A DNA stretch of 64,000 bases, from assembly GCA_022648685.1 (NCBI GenBank), contig JALCMW010000006.1, forward strand, positions 1-64,000. The letters run 5' to 3'. Origin of the DNA: Bacteroidales bacterium (GTDB taxonomy: Bacteria > Bacteroidota > Bacteroidia > Bacteroidales > UBA932). Below, one piece after another: positions 43,420 to 51,979 of the stretch. The first letter of the stretch is position 1. Each line of letters begins with the position of its first letter. The translations under genes were made by a program, and so were the position numbers. The notes below the pieces were generated by a model. That model had not been told where the DNA came from, made no database searches, and was given only the letters and a program-made list of their open reading frames with translations.

Positions 43420-46245
43420 TTATTCGTAGCTGACAACCTGGATATCAATATCATCAAGGTACATTCTGTGTTGTCCTGTGACATTATTCCTGTCACATCC
43501 TATACCGATTACATCGGTAGGTTTGACGCCTGCGATAGTGAAGGAGTATGTTTTCCATCCGTAATTCTCTTCCATATTGAATTTTTGCGTCTGTGAAGGC
43601 ACTGTAGCAATAGGAAGGCTGTTTCCGGATACTGCGGCTCCGTCGAATACATCTACTCTTGCTGTAAATGGATCAAAAGATGTCTCCTTGTAAGGAGCGG
43701 CTTTAAACGTGACTTTGATTGTTGCCGTTCCGCCTAGTGCCTTGAGTTCCGGGGTGATTATATCTCCCGTCAGGCTGGAAGCTCCGATCTTGAGATTGCC
43801 GGATTGAATGCACATAGCCTTGTGGGCGTCCGTTTCAACCCAATCGGCCCAGTTCGCAAGCCTTGTAGTTCCTACACTATTGGCCAAAGTGTTGTACAAT
43901 CCCATATGTGTGCTAGGTGTAGTAAGAGCAAATTTATATGTGTCGTCGGAGGCTGGGTCCGCGCCGGTGGCATTTGTAATGGAAGTCAATGTAGTGCGAT
44001 TACCGGAAGTGTATCCGGCGGCAAGGTCGGCTGAAGAGCCTCCCCATACGAATTCCCCGAAGTCTTCGTAGAGAATCGTATCGCCGGCTTTTGCCGAACC
44101 GGAAGCGAGTTTCGCGAGGTCTACTACTTTTGATGCGGTAGTGGTGTACTTGGCGGTACTTGAAATGCTCTTCGTGTCATCGTCGATCTTTATCCAATAA
44201 TCCGTTGACGGATTAAGTCCGGGGAATTGGAATCTTGGGCTTATATCCATGAATTTGCTCCACATGATTTTACTTGCCAGAAGAATGACCCATTTGACTT
44301 GAAGATCGGTACATGCTTCGTTTTTGTATATGGCGATGGTATAGGCATCAGCCTGGTCATCGGCTACATTTGCAAAGTCTGAGATTGACCATGTGACTCC
44401 TATCTGGGTAGCATTGACGAATACGGATTTTTGCGATACGGTCTTTGGAGCTTCGGAAGTGCTGATGGTTTTCGTTTCCGAATAATCGGAATAGCTTTCG
44501 CCCGATTGTCCCTTTACCCTGACATCGTAGGAAGTTGCCGCAGTCAGTCCTTCTATCTTGTATTCGGTGTCGGCAGTCGTTCCTGCAACTGTCCAGTCGG
44601 CATCAGTGGACTTCTTGTATTCTACTACGTATGCTGAAGCGTTCGTACATGCGTCCCATGAAGCTGTGATGTTGTCCGATCCGGCCGCCAATGTGATACT
44701 TGGCGTTGAGATGGAAATTTCCGTGGAACCGTATGATTTCACTTTGATTTGAAGGTTGTCCAGGAAAACACGTTCCTGTCCGCTTGTTCTGAATGAAACG
44801 TCGCCTCCGATAGCGATACGTGATGCAGGACCTACATTAGGGATATCGAAAGTATAAGTCCTCATCGTATGAGCTTCGTCAACTTCGAATTGTTTTGCCG
44901 CGATTCTGTCTGCGGCACTGACCGAAACTGCATAATTGCTTACGGTGGAATTATTCAATACCTCGATAATTGCGTGACGCAGATCATCGCTTTCCGTCTG
45001 GGCGTCGAATGATACTTCTATTGTCGCAGTTCCCGACAGGCAAGTGAGTTCCGGAGTTACGATTTCAGCGCATAAGCTGCTGGCTCCTAACTGAAGATGT
45101 CCTGCAAGACAGCACAGCGCTTTGGCTGCTGCATTCTCGTTGAGGTATCCCCAGTCGGCAAGGCGCGTTGATCCTACGCTCTTATTCAATGTGTTGAACA
45201 GTCCCATATTCTGTCCTACCTTGCAGATATAGTATCCGAAGATTGCATCTCCGACAGGATTGTTTCCTATTGCCGGTGTAAGGGTTGTCGCAATGCCCCT
45301 GTTTGTTGCGGAATAACCTGCTGCATTTTCGTCATCCAGAAGTGAACCGCCCCAGATAAGCTGGCTGAAATCTTCATAAAGTATGACATCGCCGGCTGCC
45401 GCAGTCGAAGACGTTATGGTCTTTACGTAAGAGTCCGTAGTTTTCGCCTCAAGCGTTTCGCTGGTCAGATAATCCGAATCGGTTTTATCCACCACTTTCA
45501 AGTAATATGTGGTGCCGGGATCGAGACCGCTGAAGATGAATCTTGCTCCGGCATCGTCGGAACTTCCCCAGTTCATTCCGGAAGAAGGCGTCAGCTGCCA
45601 TGATACAAGCAAGTCGCTGCACTTGTCATCTTTGTATAGCTGAATGTCGTAAGTCCTTGAGATATCTGTAGCGATATCCTTGAAATCTGTTGATGAGAAT
45701 GCAAAAGTAAGAGTGGAAGACGTTGCTCTTATCAATTTGGAAGTAACGTCCGTTACCGTACTGATAGGCCCGTCATATAGTCCCGTGCCGACCATGATGA
45801 CGGCTGGAGTCCCTGCGCTGTCAGGCTTGCATATATATGTCCAGTCAGACATTATGGAACCGGAGTAATTTGCCCTTCCCCTTACATAATATCTGTCTCC
45901 TTCTTCGAGACCTGAAAATATTACGGCATCATTGATGGCGCCGTCAGTTATCGAGAAAGTCTTGGATGTCCCGGAGTCATAAACATCGCCTCCTTTGGAA
46001 AGACTTTTCGTCAATTGGATTGTAAAAGATTTGGCACCGGCGGAAATTGCTTCGTCGGCTGTCCATATCACGGATATGGTTGAAGATGACGAATTGGTTT
46101 CGTCATAGTAGATTTCTTCTGTCCCGGGCAAAGATGTATCGATTCCCGGTTTCGTTTCCTCTTTGTTGCAGCCTGTAACAGTCAGAAAGCCTGCAAGGGT
46201 AAAAGCGGAAATTAGAATTCGAAAGAATTTTGATTTAATAAACAT
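43420..46245 (-). CDS. Large two-module lipoprotein with fibronectin type III domains
   Basis: 941 residues. Lipoprotein signal ISAFTLAGFLTVTGC. The protein is internally duplicated: about residues 285-505 and 722-941 are homologous modules (GDVILYEDFSQLIWGGS against GDTILYEDFGEFVWGGS; GLFNTLNKSVGSTRLADW against GLYNTLANSVGTTRLANW; TPELTCLSGTATIEVSF against TPELKALGGTATIKVTF), each ending as a jelly-roll-like domain with MYLDDIDIQV. Fn3-like domains precede each module. It is divergent from susC and is probably a surface glycan- or ligand-binding protein; the ligand is unknown. Confidence 0.82.
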   Translation of the reverse strand: MFIKSKFFRILISAFTLAGFLTVTGCNKEETKPGIDTSLPGTEEIYYDETNSSSSTISVIWTADEAISAGAKSFTIQLTKSLSKGGDVYDSGTSKTFSITDGAINDAVIFSGLEEGDRYYVRGRANYSGSIMSDWTYICKPDSAGTPAVIMVGTGLYDGPISTVTDVTSKLIRATSSTLTFAFSSTDFKDIATDISRTYDIQLYKDDKCSDLLVSWQLTPSSGMNWGSSDDAGARFIFSGLDPGTTYYLKVVDKTDSDYLTSETLEAKTTDSYVKTITSSTAAAGDVILYEDFSQLIWGGSLLDDENAAGYSATNRGIATTLTPAIGNNPVGDAIFGYYICKVGQNMGLFNTLNKSVGSTRLADWGYLNENAAAKALCCLAGHLQLGASSLCAEIVTPELTCLSGTATIEVSFDAQTESDDLRHAIIEVLNNSTVSNYAVSVSAADRIAAKQFEVDEAHTMRTYTFDIPNVGPASRIAIGGDVSFRTSGQERVFLDNLQIKVKSYGSTEISISTPSITLAAGSDNITASWDACTNASAYVVEYKKSTDADWTVAGTTADTEYKIEGLTAATSYDVRVKGQSGESYSDYSETKTISTSEAPKTVSQKSVFVNATQIGVTWSISDFANVADDQADAYTIAIYKNEACTDLQVKWVILLASKIMWSKFMDISPRFQFPGLNPSTDYWIKIDDDTKSISSTAKYTTTASKVVDLAKLASGSAKAGDTILYEDFGEFVWGGSSADLAAGYTSGNRTTLTSITNATGADPASDDTYKFALTTPSTHMGLYNTLANSVGTTRLANWADWVETDAHKAMCIQSGNLKIGASSLTGDIITPELKALGGTATIKVTFKAAPYKETSFDPFTARVDVFDGAAVSGNSLPIATVPSQTQKFNMEENYGWKTYSFTIAGVKPTDVIGIGCDRNNVTGQHRMYLDDIDIQVVSYE

Positions 46246-46387
46246 AAAGTAATGCTGATGATTAATTTAGTTAGTAATTAGTACTAAACATACAAGACTT
46301 GCCACAGTTTTGATCCCTTAATGAAGAAAACTATAGCAACATTTTGAAATTATCATGGCGTGGAGAATCTTTTCTGGATTCCGCTTT

Positions 46388-46398
46388 CACTGACTTAC
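46388..46398. repeat. 11-nt repeat, first copy (cactgacttac)
   Basis: Identical to 46678-46688. It lies at the predicted 5' end of the minus-strand lipoprotein mRNA, which would carry the complement guaagucagug. Confidence 0.5.
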
Positions 46399-46402
46399 GA
46401 TG

Positions 46403-46436
46403 CAAATATGGTAATTAATTTTTAATAAATAACAAA
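46403..46436 (-). promoter_or_regulatory. Probable promoter of the two-module lipoprotein gene
   Basis: TTTG, 22 bases, CATATTTG on the minus strand: one mismatch in the -7 box and a slightly long spacer. It predicts an mRNA beginning near 46396 with a leader of about 150 nt. Confidence 0.45.
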
Positions 46437-46505
46437 AAATGAACTTATTTTTTTGCTTTCCAAAAAGAAATGAAATTTTGAGGTGCGATTTATTGAAAAA
46501 AAAGG

Positions 46506-46535
46506 TTGCATGAAATGAAAAATTAATTACATTTG
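46506..46535 (+). promoter_or_regulatory. Promoter of the susC operon
   Basis: TTG, exactly 19 bases, TACATTTG. The predicted start is near 46542, giving a 5' leader of about 210 nt. No other gene lies in the 506-bp divergent region. Confidence 0.8.
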
Positions 46536-46670
46536 CGGCGGAGAAAATCTGAACGTTTTTATTTAACGTTTTAGAATAATAAACAAATACGAAAACTAAT
46601 AATTAATTATAAATCAAAAATGATGATAGAAACTTAATCTTCCTTAATTTTTAAAACATTTTGTGATTTT

Positions 46671-46742
46671 ATGGAGACACTGACTTACAGACCAGGCGAT
46701 AATTTTTCGCCGGTGTCTACTAAAATCCCATTAATATTTTAA
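46671..46742 (+). CDS. Candidate 23-residue leader peptide upstream of susC
   Basis: ATG to TAA in the susC leader, encoding METLTYRPGDNFSPV then STKIPLIF. It ends nine bases before the susC ATG, so coupling is possible. A nested hairpin lies within it and the second copy of the 11-nt repeat lies at its start. It could be a regulatory uORF; no homologue can be checked here. Confidence 0.4.
   Translation: METLTYRPGDNFSPVSTKIPLIF
46675..46718 (+). promoter_or_regulatory. Leader hairpin before susC
   Basis: Outer stem agacac with gtgtct, inner stem ggcga with tcgcc. No T-run follows, so it is not a plain terminator. The outer 5' arm overlaps the 11-nt repeat (46678-46688) and the candidate leader ORF. 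Confidence 0.4.
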
Positions 46743-46751
46743 GGATCAGGT

Positions 46752-49700
46752 ATGAAAATTAAATTCAAACATTTATTTATTTGCGTATTTGCATTATTGG
46801 GTGCTTTGATCCCGACGGATGCATTTGCGCAAGTCCGTACTGTCTCCGGTGTCGTGTACGATGCCAAGACTCACGAGCCGGTTATCGGCGCCGGTGTCAT
46901 GATAAAAGGCACCAACAACGGTTTTGCTACAAATAACGACGGTACATATACCATAAAGGCGAAGCCTAAAGATGTATTGGTCTGCCAGTATTTCGGTTAC
47001 AAAACACAGGAAGTGGTCGTCGGCGACCGTACCAAGATTGATTTTGCAATGGAAAGCGATACCCAGACGCTTGAGCAAAGCGTTGTTGTCGGTTATGGTA
47101 CATTGAAAAAGACGCAACTTGTAGGAGCCGTTGAAAATCTTTCCGGAAAATCCATTGAAAATCGTATCAATCCGAATGTGGTACGTTCCCTTCAGGGCCA
47201 GATTTCAGGTTTGAACATAGTGGAGGCGGATGGAAAGCCTAACCATTCGGGAAGCATACATATCCGTGGCAACGCCACTTCTTATTCGACCCGTTCTTCC
47301 ATGACAAGTGCTTCGGGAAAATCCCATAGCATGGGCAGCGGCTCCGGGGCACTCGTATTGATAGATGGTGTCGAAGGCTCTTTGTCCCAGGTCAATCCTG
47401 CCGATATAGAAACGGTTGCAGTCCTTAAGGATGCTGCTTCCGCTGCCGTTTACGGTTCCAAGGGAGCCTTCGGCGTCATATTGGTTACTACCAAGAATCC
47501 TACCGGAGATAAAGTCTCTGTAAATTATAACGGTTCTTTCTCCCTGAACCGCCGCACGGTCATTTGGGAAAACGGAATTGAGTCTGACGGATATACGTGG
47601 GCAAAATCATTTGCCAATTTCTTCCAGAACAATGATAGGACCCCTACTTCTTCAGGAACTTTCCCGAATGCCGTAAATAACGTGTCCGGTACTTTTTCCC
47701 AGGCATATCTTACCGAACTCGGGAAACGTGCCGCGGAAGGGTATGTCAACAGATATGGCCTGGACGATGCCGGAAACTATGTCTATTACGGAAATACCAA
47801 TTGGCTGAAGCTGTTTTACAAACCTGTAAGTTCATCCCAGACACATAATATTACTATAAATGCGTCAAGCAAGAGGATGTCCTATTCCCTTTCGGGACGT
47901 TATTACAATCAGTCCGGGATATACAAAGTCGGAAATGAAGATTATCATACTTATAATTTCCGCTCGAAAGGCCTTATAAGGCTTACCAAATGGATGAAAT
48001 TGGAAAATAATACATCACTTTTCACTGATTATTACAAACAGCCTTTCTATGCATATAATGCTTTGCAAATAAAATATCTCGAACACCGCGGACAGCCTAT
48101 TTTCGTTCCGACCAACGAAGATGGTACACATACGTACTGGGGTGAATATACGGGATACTGGAGATTCAAGGAAGGCAATGACTACCAACTTGAGAAATCT
48201 GTCAATCTGCAAACAACAAACACCCTGACCATAGAACCCATTAAGGATGTTCTTAAGTTCAGTGCAGACTTCACTTACAAGATAAGAAGGTACGAGAGCG
48301 ACAGGGTCCGGACTCCTTCGACCTATTCCGGTGCTCCCGGAGTTGAGACCGAGTTTATAAAACAAATCGATTCATACCATTCCAGATGGAGAAACAACAC
48401 GGATACGGAAACTGCCGATGTTGTAGGGACCTTTACTCCGAAATTGGGTAAGGATCATGAACTCAATATAGTCGCCGGATGGAATTTGTATAATTATGAT
48501 TATACGAGATGGTATGCGCAACGCAAAGGCATCCTGTGGGATTCACTTCCGAGTTATGAACTTATGGACGGTATGGATGATTCATTCGACGATTATCTGA
48601 CTTCCTACGGGACCGTGGGTTTCTTCGGACGTGCGAATTATTCGTATCTTAAAAGATATATATTCGAGGTTGCCGCCCGTTATGACGGAAGTTCCAAATT
48701 CCCGGAGAATCAGCAGTGGGGATTCTTCCCTTCAGTGTCTTTCGGATGGAGGCTTTCCGAAGAGCCTTGGATGGACTGGTCGGACAGCTGGCTGGATAAT
48801 TTCAAGGTAAGGGCCAATGTCGGTTCTCTGGGAAATGCAAATATCTCGGCGTACCGTTTTCTGGAAACAATGAAAGTTGACAAATCTTCCATGCTTTTCG
48901 ACGGACAGAAACTCCAGTGTGCCAATCAGGCAACTATCATTCCAGACGGTCTGACATGGGAAACCGTAACTACATATGATGTGGGTCTGGATTGGGACAT
49001 TCTCAAAAGCCGTCTTTCTTTCTCGGGCGATTATTACGTCAGGGATATCGACAATATGATTGTAGACGGTCCCGAACTTCCGGGTGTTTACGGAGCGGCC
49101 GCTCCGGAGGGAAATTACGGTTCCATGCAGACGAAAGGCTGGGAACTGACTCTTTCATGGAAGGACCAGTTCGCTCTTGCAGGCAAACCGTTTACCTATA
49201 ATATCAAAGGAAGTTTGTGGGACAGCCGTACATGGGTTACCGAGTTCAACAATACTTCAGGAAATATTCTTACATACTACAATAACAAGGAAATAGGGGA
49301 AATCTGGGGATTCAAAACGGACGGATACTTCCTTTCCAATGCAGAGGCGAATAATTGGGTAATCGATACCTTCCATAAAAACGGTAATAATTTCCGTGAA
49401 TATGCCGGTGATCTGAAATTCCTGGATCTTGATGGCGACGGCAAAATAACTACCGGTTCAGGAACCCTTGATGACCATGGAGACCTTGCACGTATAGGCA
49501 ATACTACTCCAAGATATCAATATGGCATCACATTGAATTGCAGTTGGAATAATATAGGGGTCAATGTCCTTTTGCAGGGCGTCGGCAAACGTGACTGGTA
49601 TCCTTCGGTAGAATCCGGTTTCTTCTACGGAATGTACAACCGTCCTTACGGTTTCCTTTTGAAATCACAGGAAGGAAATACGGTGGATATGGATTACAGT

Positions 49701-50102
49701 ACAACCAACTGGACAGTGACCAATGCAGATGAACATCCTTACTGGACAAGACAGGTTGCATATTCCGCAAACCGAAACGTCGGTCCTCTTACATGGTCCA
49801 ATGATTATTACCTGCAGAATGCGGCATATCTGAGACTTAAAAACCTTACTGTTTCTTATACCATGCCTGACAAATGGATGAAGAAATTATCCATGTCAAG
49901 AGCAAAGGTCTATTTGACAGGGGAGAATCTTCTCACATGGTCGCCTATCTTCAAACACACCAAGATGTTTGATCCCGAGGTGATAAGTACGGGAGACAGT
50001 GATTTCGACGGCGGAACGCAAAGCGGACTCAGCGGTGTAGGTGACGGTTACAGTTACCCTATGTTGAAATCCTTTACCTTGGGTATTGACTTGACATTCT
50101 AA
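46752..50102 (+). CDS. SusC/RagA-family TonB-linked outer membrane transporter
   Basis: 1116 residues. Signal peptide LFICVFALLGALIPTDAFAQ is followed by a carboxypeptidase-regulatory-like domain (VSGVVYDAKTHEPVIGAGVM), then the TonB box region and plug (VVVGYGTLKKTQLVGAVENL, QGQISGLNIV, VLIDGVEG, AAVYGSKGAFGVILVTTK), then the 22-strand barrel to the C-terminal FTLGIDLTF. With the SusD protein it imports a large substrate across the outer membrane. The substrate cannot be read from sequence. Confidence 0.96.
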   Translation: MKIKFKHLFICVFALLGALIPTDAFAQVRTVSGVVYDAKTHEPVIGAGVMIKGTNNGFATNNDGTYTIKAKPKDVLVCQYFGYKTQEVVVGDRTKIDFAMESDTQTLEQSVVVGYGTLKKTQLVGAVENLSGKSIENRINPNVVRSLQGQISGLNIVEADGKPNHSGSIHIRGNATSYSTRSSMTSASGKSHSMGSGSGALVLIDGVEGSLSQVNPADIETVAVLKDAASAAVYGSKGAFGVILVTTKNPTGDKVSVNYNGSFSLNRRTVIWENGIESDGYTWAKSFANFFQNNDRTPTSSGTFPNAVNNVSGTFSQAYLTELGKRAAEGYVNRYGLDDAGNYVYYGNTNWLKLFYKPVSSSQTHNITINASSKRMSYSLSGRYYNQSGIYKVGNEDYHTYNFRSKGLIRLTKWMKLENNTSLFTDYYKQPFYAYNALQIKYLEHRGQPIFVPTNEDGTHTYWGEYTGYWRFKEGNDYQLEKSVNLQTTNTLTIEPIKDVLKFSADFTYKIRRYESDRVRTPSTYSGAPGVETEFIKQIDSYHSRWRNNTDTETADVVGTFTPKLGKDHELNIVAGWNLYNYDYTRWYAQRKGILWDSLPSYELMDGMDDSFDDYLTSYGTVGFFGRANYSYLKRYIFEVAARYDGSSKFPENQQWGFFPSVSFGWRLSEEPWMDWSDSWLDNFKVRANVGSLGNANISAYRFLETMKVDKSSMLFDGQKLQCANQATIIPDGLTWETVTTYDVGLDWDILKSRLSFSGDYYVRDIDNMIVDGPELPGVYGAAAPEGNYGSMQTKGWELTLSWKDQFALAGKPFTYNIKGSLWDSRTWVTEFNNTSGNILTYYNNKEIGEIWGFKTDGYFLSNAEANNWVIDTFHKNGNNFREYAGDLKFLDLDGDGKITTGSGTLDDHGDLARIGNTTPRYQYGITLNCSWNNIGVNVLLQGVGKRDWYPSVESGFFYGMYNRPYGFLLKSQEGNTVDMDYSTTNWTVTNADEHPYWTRQVAYSANRNVGPLTWSNDYYLQNAAYLRLKNLTVSYTMPDKWMKKLSMSRAKVYLTGENLLTWSPIFKHTKMFDPEVISTGDSDFDGGTQSGLSGVGDGYSYPMLKSFTLGIDLTF

Positions 50103-50106
50103 TTAT

Positions 50107-51966
50107 ATGGCATTGAATATGAAAAGATTTTTGAAATATACGATTTTGGCTGCCGGAGCCGTAATGGTTTTGGCTTCTTGCGATGACTTTTTTGACAGAC
50201 AGCCCAGCAATACCATAATAGCTTCCACATATTTTTCAAATGAGGGAGAACTGAAAATGTATTGTAACGGTCTTGTCCAGTCAGGCATGCCCGGTTTCAC
50301 AAGCGTGGCTATAGGTAATGATGCTTATACCGACCTTTGTGCTACCAAATCCGGAAGTGACTTTTATCATCCCGGACTGTGGAATGCTTCGAAAGGTTCA
50401 GGTTGGTCTTCCGGCAATTTTTCCTTTATAAGAAAATGCAACTTCATGCTTGATAACATGACGAAGGCGAAAGGCAAAGTGGATGACGAAGTTTACAATC
50501 ATTATGAAGGCGTTGCCAGATTCTGGAGAGCATATGCCCATTATGGCAAACTGCAGACATTCAGTAATATTCCGTGGATCGACCATGTGCTTCAGAAAGA
50601 TGATTCCATCTTGTATGCAAAACGTGACGACAGGGAATATGTTTTCCACAAGATTCTAGAAGATATGGATTTCGCAAGCGAAAATTGCCTGGGAACTTCC
50701 GATTATCTTACTCCGGGAAGGACATATGTCAACAAATGGGTATGTCTTGCCATGAAAGCAAGGATGTGCCTTTACGAAGCTTCATATCGTAAATACCATA
50801 GTGTAAACCCTGCGACTAACGAAGTCTGGAATAACAAATACGAAACTTCAGACGATTTGTACAAGGACTGCGCCGATGCCTGTGAAAAAATAATAAGCGG
50901 AGGAGTTTTCTCCCTTCATAATACAGGGAATCCCGAAACGGATTACAGCGCTCTTTTCAAAAGCGAGGATATTCCGGTCGATGAAGTGATATGGTCACGT
51001 CAGGCCAATACTGAAGCCAGTGTTACACATGATATTACATGGTGTTACAGGTCTGCTACCTATGGCCAGAAGTACAGTCCGACAAAGGAACTTGTCGATA
51101 TGTATCTCAACCTTGACGGCAAGCCGGTATCTACAGACAGGGTGGATGTATCCGATGAGTTCACAGGCCGAGATTGGCGTATGAGCCAGACTATCTCCGG
51201 TCCCGGATATACTTATACACCGCTTAGCGGCAAGGACACCCTCAAAGGTCCTGATTTTTCTTGTACTTTGACGGGGTATGAATTCAACAAATGGTGTATA
51301 GACAAAGCTGTCAATTATTCCCAGAGCCTTTCGGACAATTCGGTTCCTGTCCTCCGCTATGGCGAGGTTCTTCTAAATTACGCGGAAGCCGAAGCTGAAC
51401 TGGGAAAAATGACGGAAACGATCTGGAATCTTACTATCGGTGCCCTTCGTGCAAGGGCCGGCGTTAAAAGTGTCTATCCGGAAAGTGCCGGATATCAAAG
51501 GGATCCGATACTTTATTCATATTACAACGGAGATGGCTCCGGACAGAACGGAGTGGTACTGTCCGATATGATTCTTGAAATCCGTCGCGAGCGTGCCGTT
51601 GAATTGTGTATGGAGGACGGTCTGCGCCAGCTGGATCTCAAGAGATGGAAATTAGGCAATTTCATAGCGCGCAGATATGACAATCAGGGCTGGAGGGGGA
51701 TATACCTTACAGCGGACCAGGTTAAGAACGGCTTTACGATAAACGGATACAAATATACGTTAGGTTCCGCTACGACGTCTACTTCATATGCGGTAGCCAA
51801 TACAGGGTCCGATGCTACATGGAGTCTTTCCGAGGGTACATACGGTTATCTGATATATAATTACAAACTGGAGTGGGATGACAAGATGTACACCAGTCCT
51901 GTTCCTGTATCGGCGCTCAATCTTAATCCCAATCTGGGGCAGAATTACGGCTGGACAACCGAATAG
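50107..51966 (+). CDS. SusD/RagB-family substrate-binding lipoprotein
   Basis: 619 residues. Lipoprotein signal ILAAGAVMVLASC followed by DDFFDRQPSN, the classic SusD start. TPR-like helices and the C-terminal RagB/SusD domain (VPVLRYGEVLLNYAEAEAEL, MILEIRRERAVELCMEDGLR, DLKRWKLGNF) are complete. It caps the SusC barrel. The gene starts four bases after susC. Confidence 0.95.
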   Translation: MALNMKRFLKYTILAAGAVMVLASCDDFFDRQPSNTIIASTYFSNEGELKMYCNGLVQSGMPGFTSVAIGNDAYTDLCATKSGSDFYHPGLWNASKGSGWSSGNFSFIRKCNFMLDNMTKAKGKVDDEVYNHYEGVARFWRAYAHYGKLQTFSNIPWIDHVLQKDDSILYAKRDDREYVFHKILEDMDFASENCLGTSDYLTPGRTYVNKWVCLAMKARMCLYEASYRKYHSVNPATNEVWNNKYETSDDLYKDCADACEKIISGGVFSLHNTGNPETDYSALFKSEDIPVDEVIWSRQANTEASVTHDITWCYRSATYGQKYSPTKELVDMYLNLDGKPVSTDRVDVSDEFTGRDWRMSQTISGPGYTYTPLSGKDTLKGPDFSCTLTGYEFNKWCIDKAVNYSQSLSDNSVPVLRYGEVLLNYAEAEAELGKMTETIWNLTIGALRARAGVKSVYPESAGYQRDPILYSYYNGDGSGQNGVVLSDMILEIRRERAVELCMEDGLRQLDLKRWKLGNFIARRYDNQGWRGIYLTADQVKNGFTINGYKYTLGSATTSTSYAVANTGSDATWSLSEGTYGYLIYNYKLEWDDKMYTSPVPVSALNLNPNLGQNYGWTTE

Positions 51967-51979
51967 TTTTAAATTATAT

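Noticed and set aside
51878..51979. Upstream extension of the phosphoesterase ORF overlapping susD
   Set aside because: The extension is not signal-peptide-like; the ATG at 51980 gives a clean lipoprotein signal.
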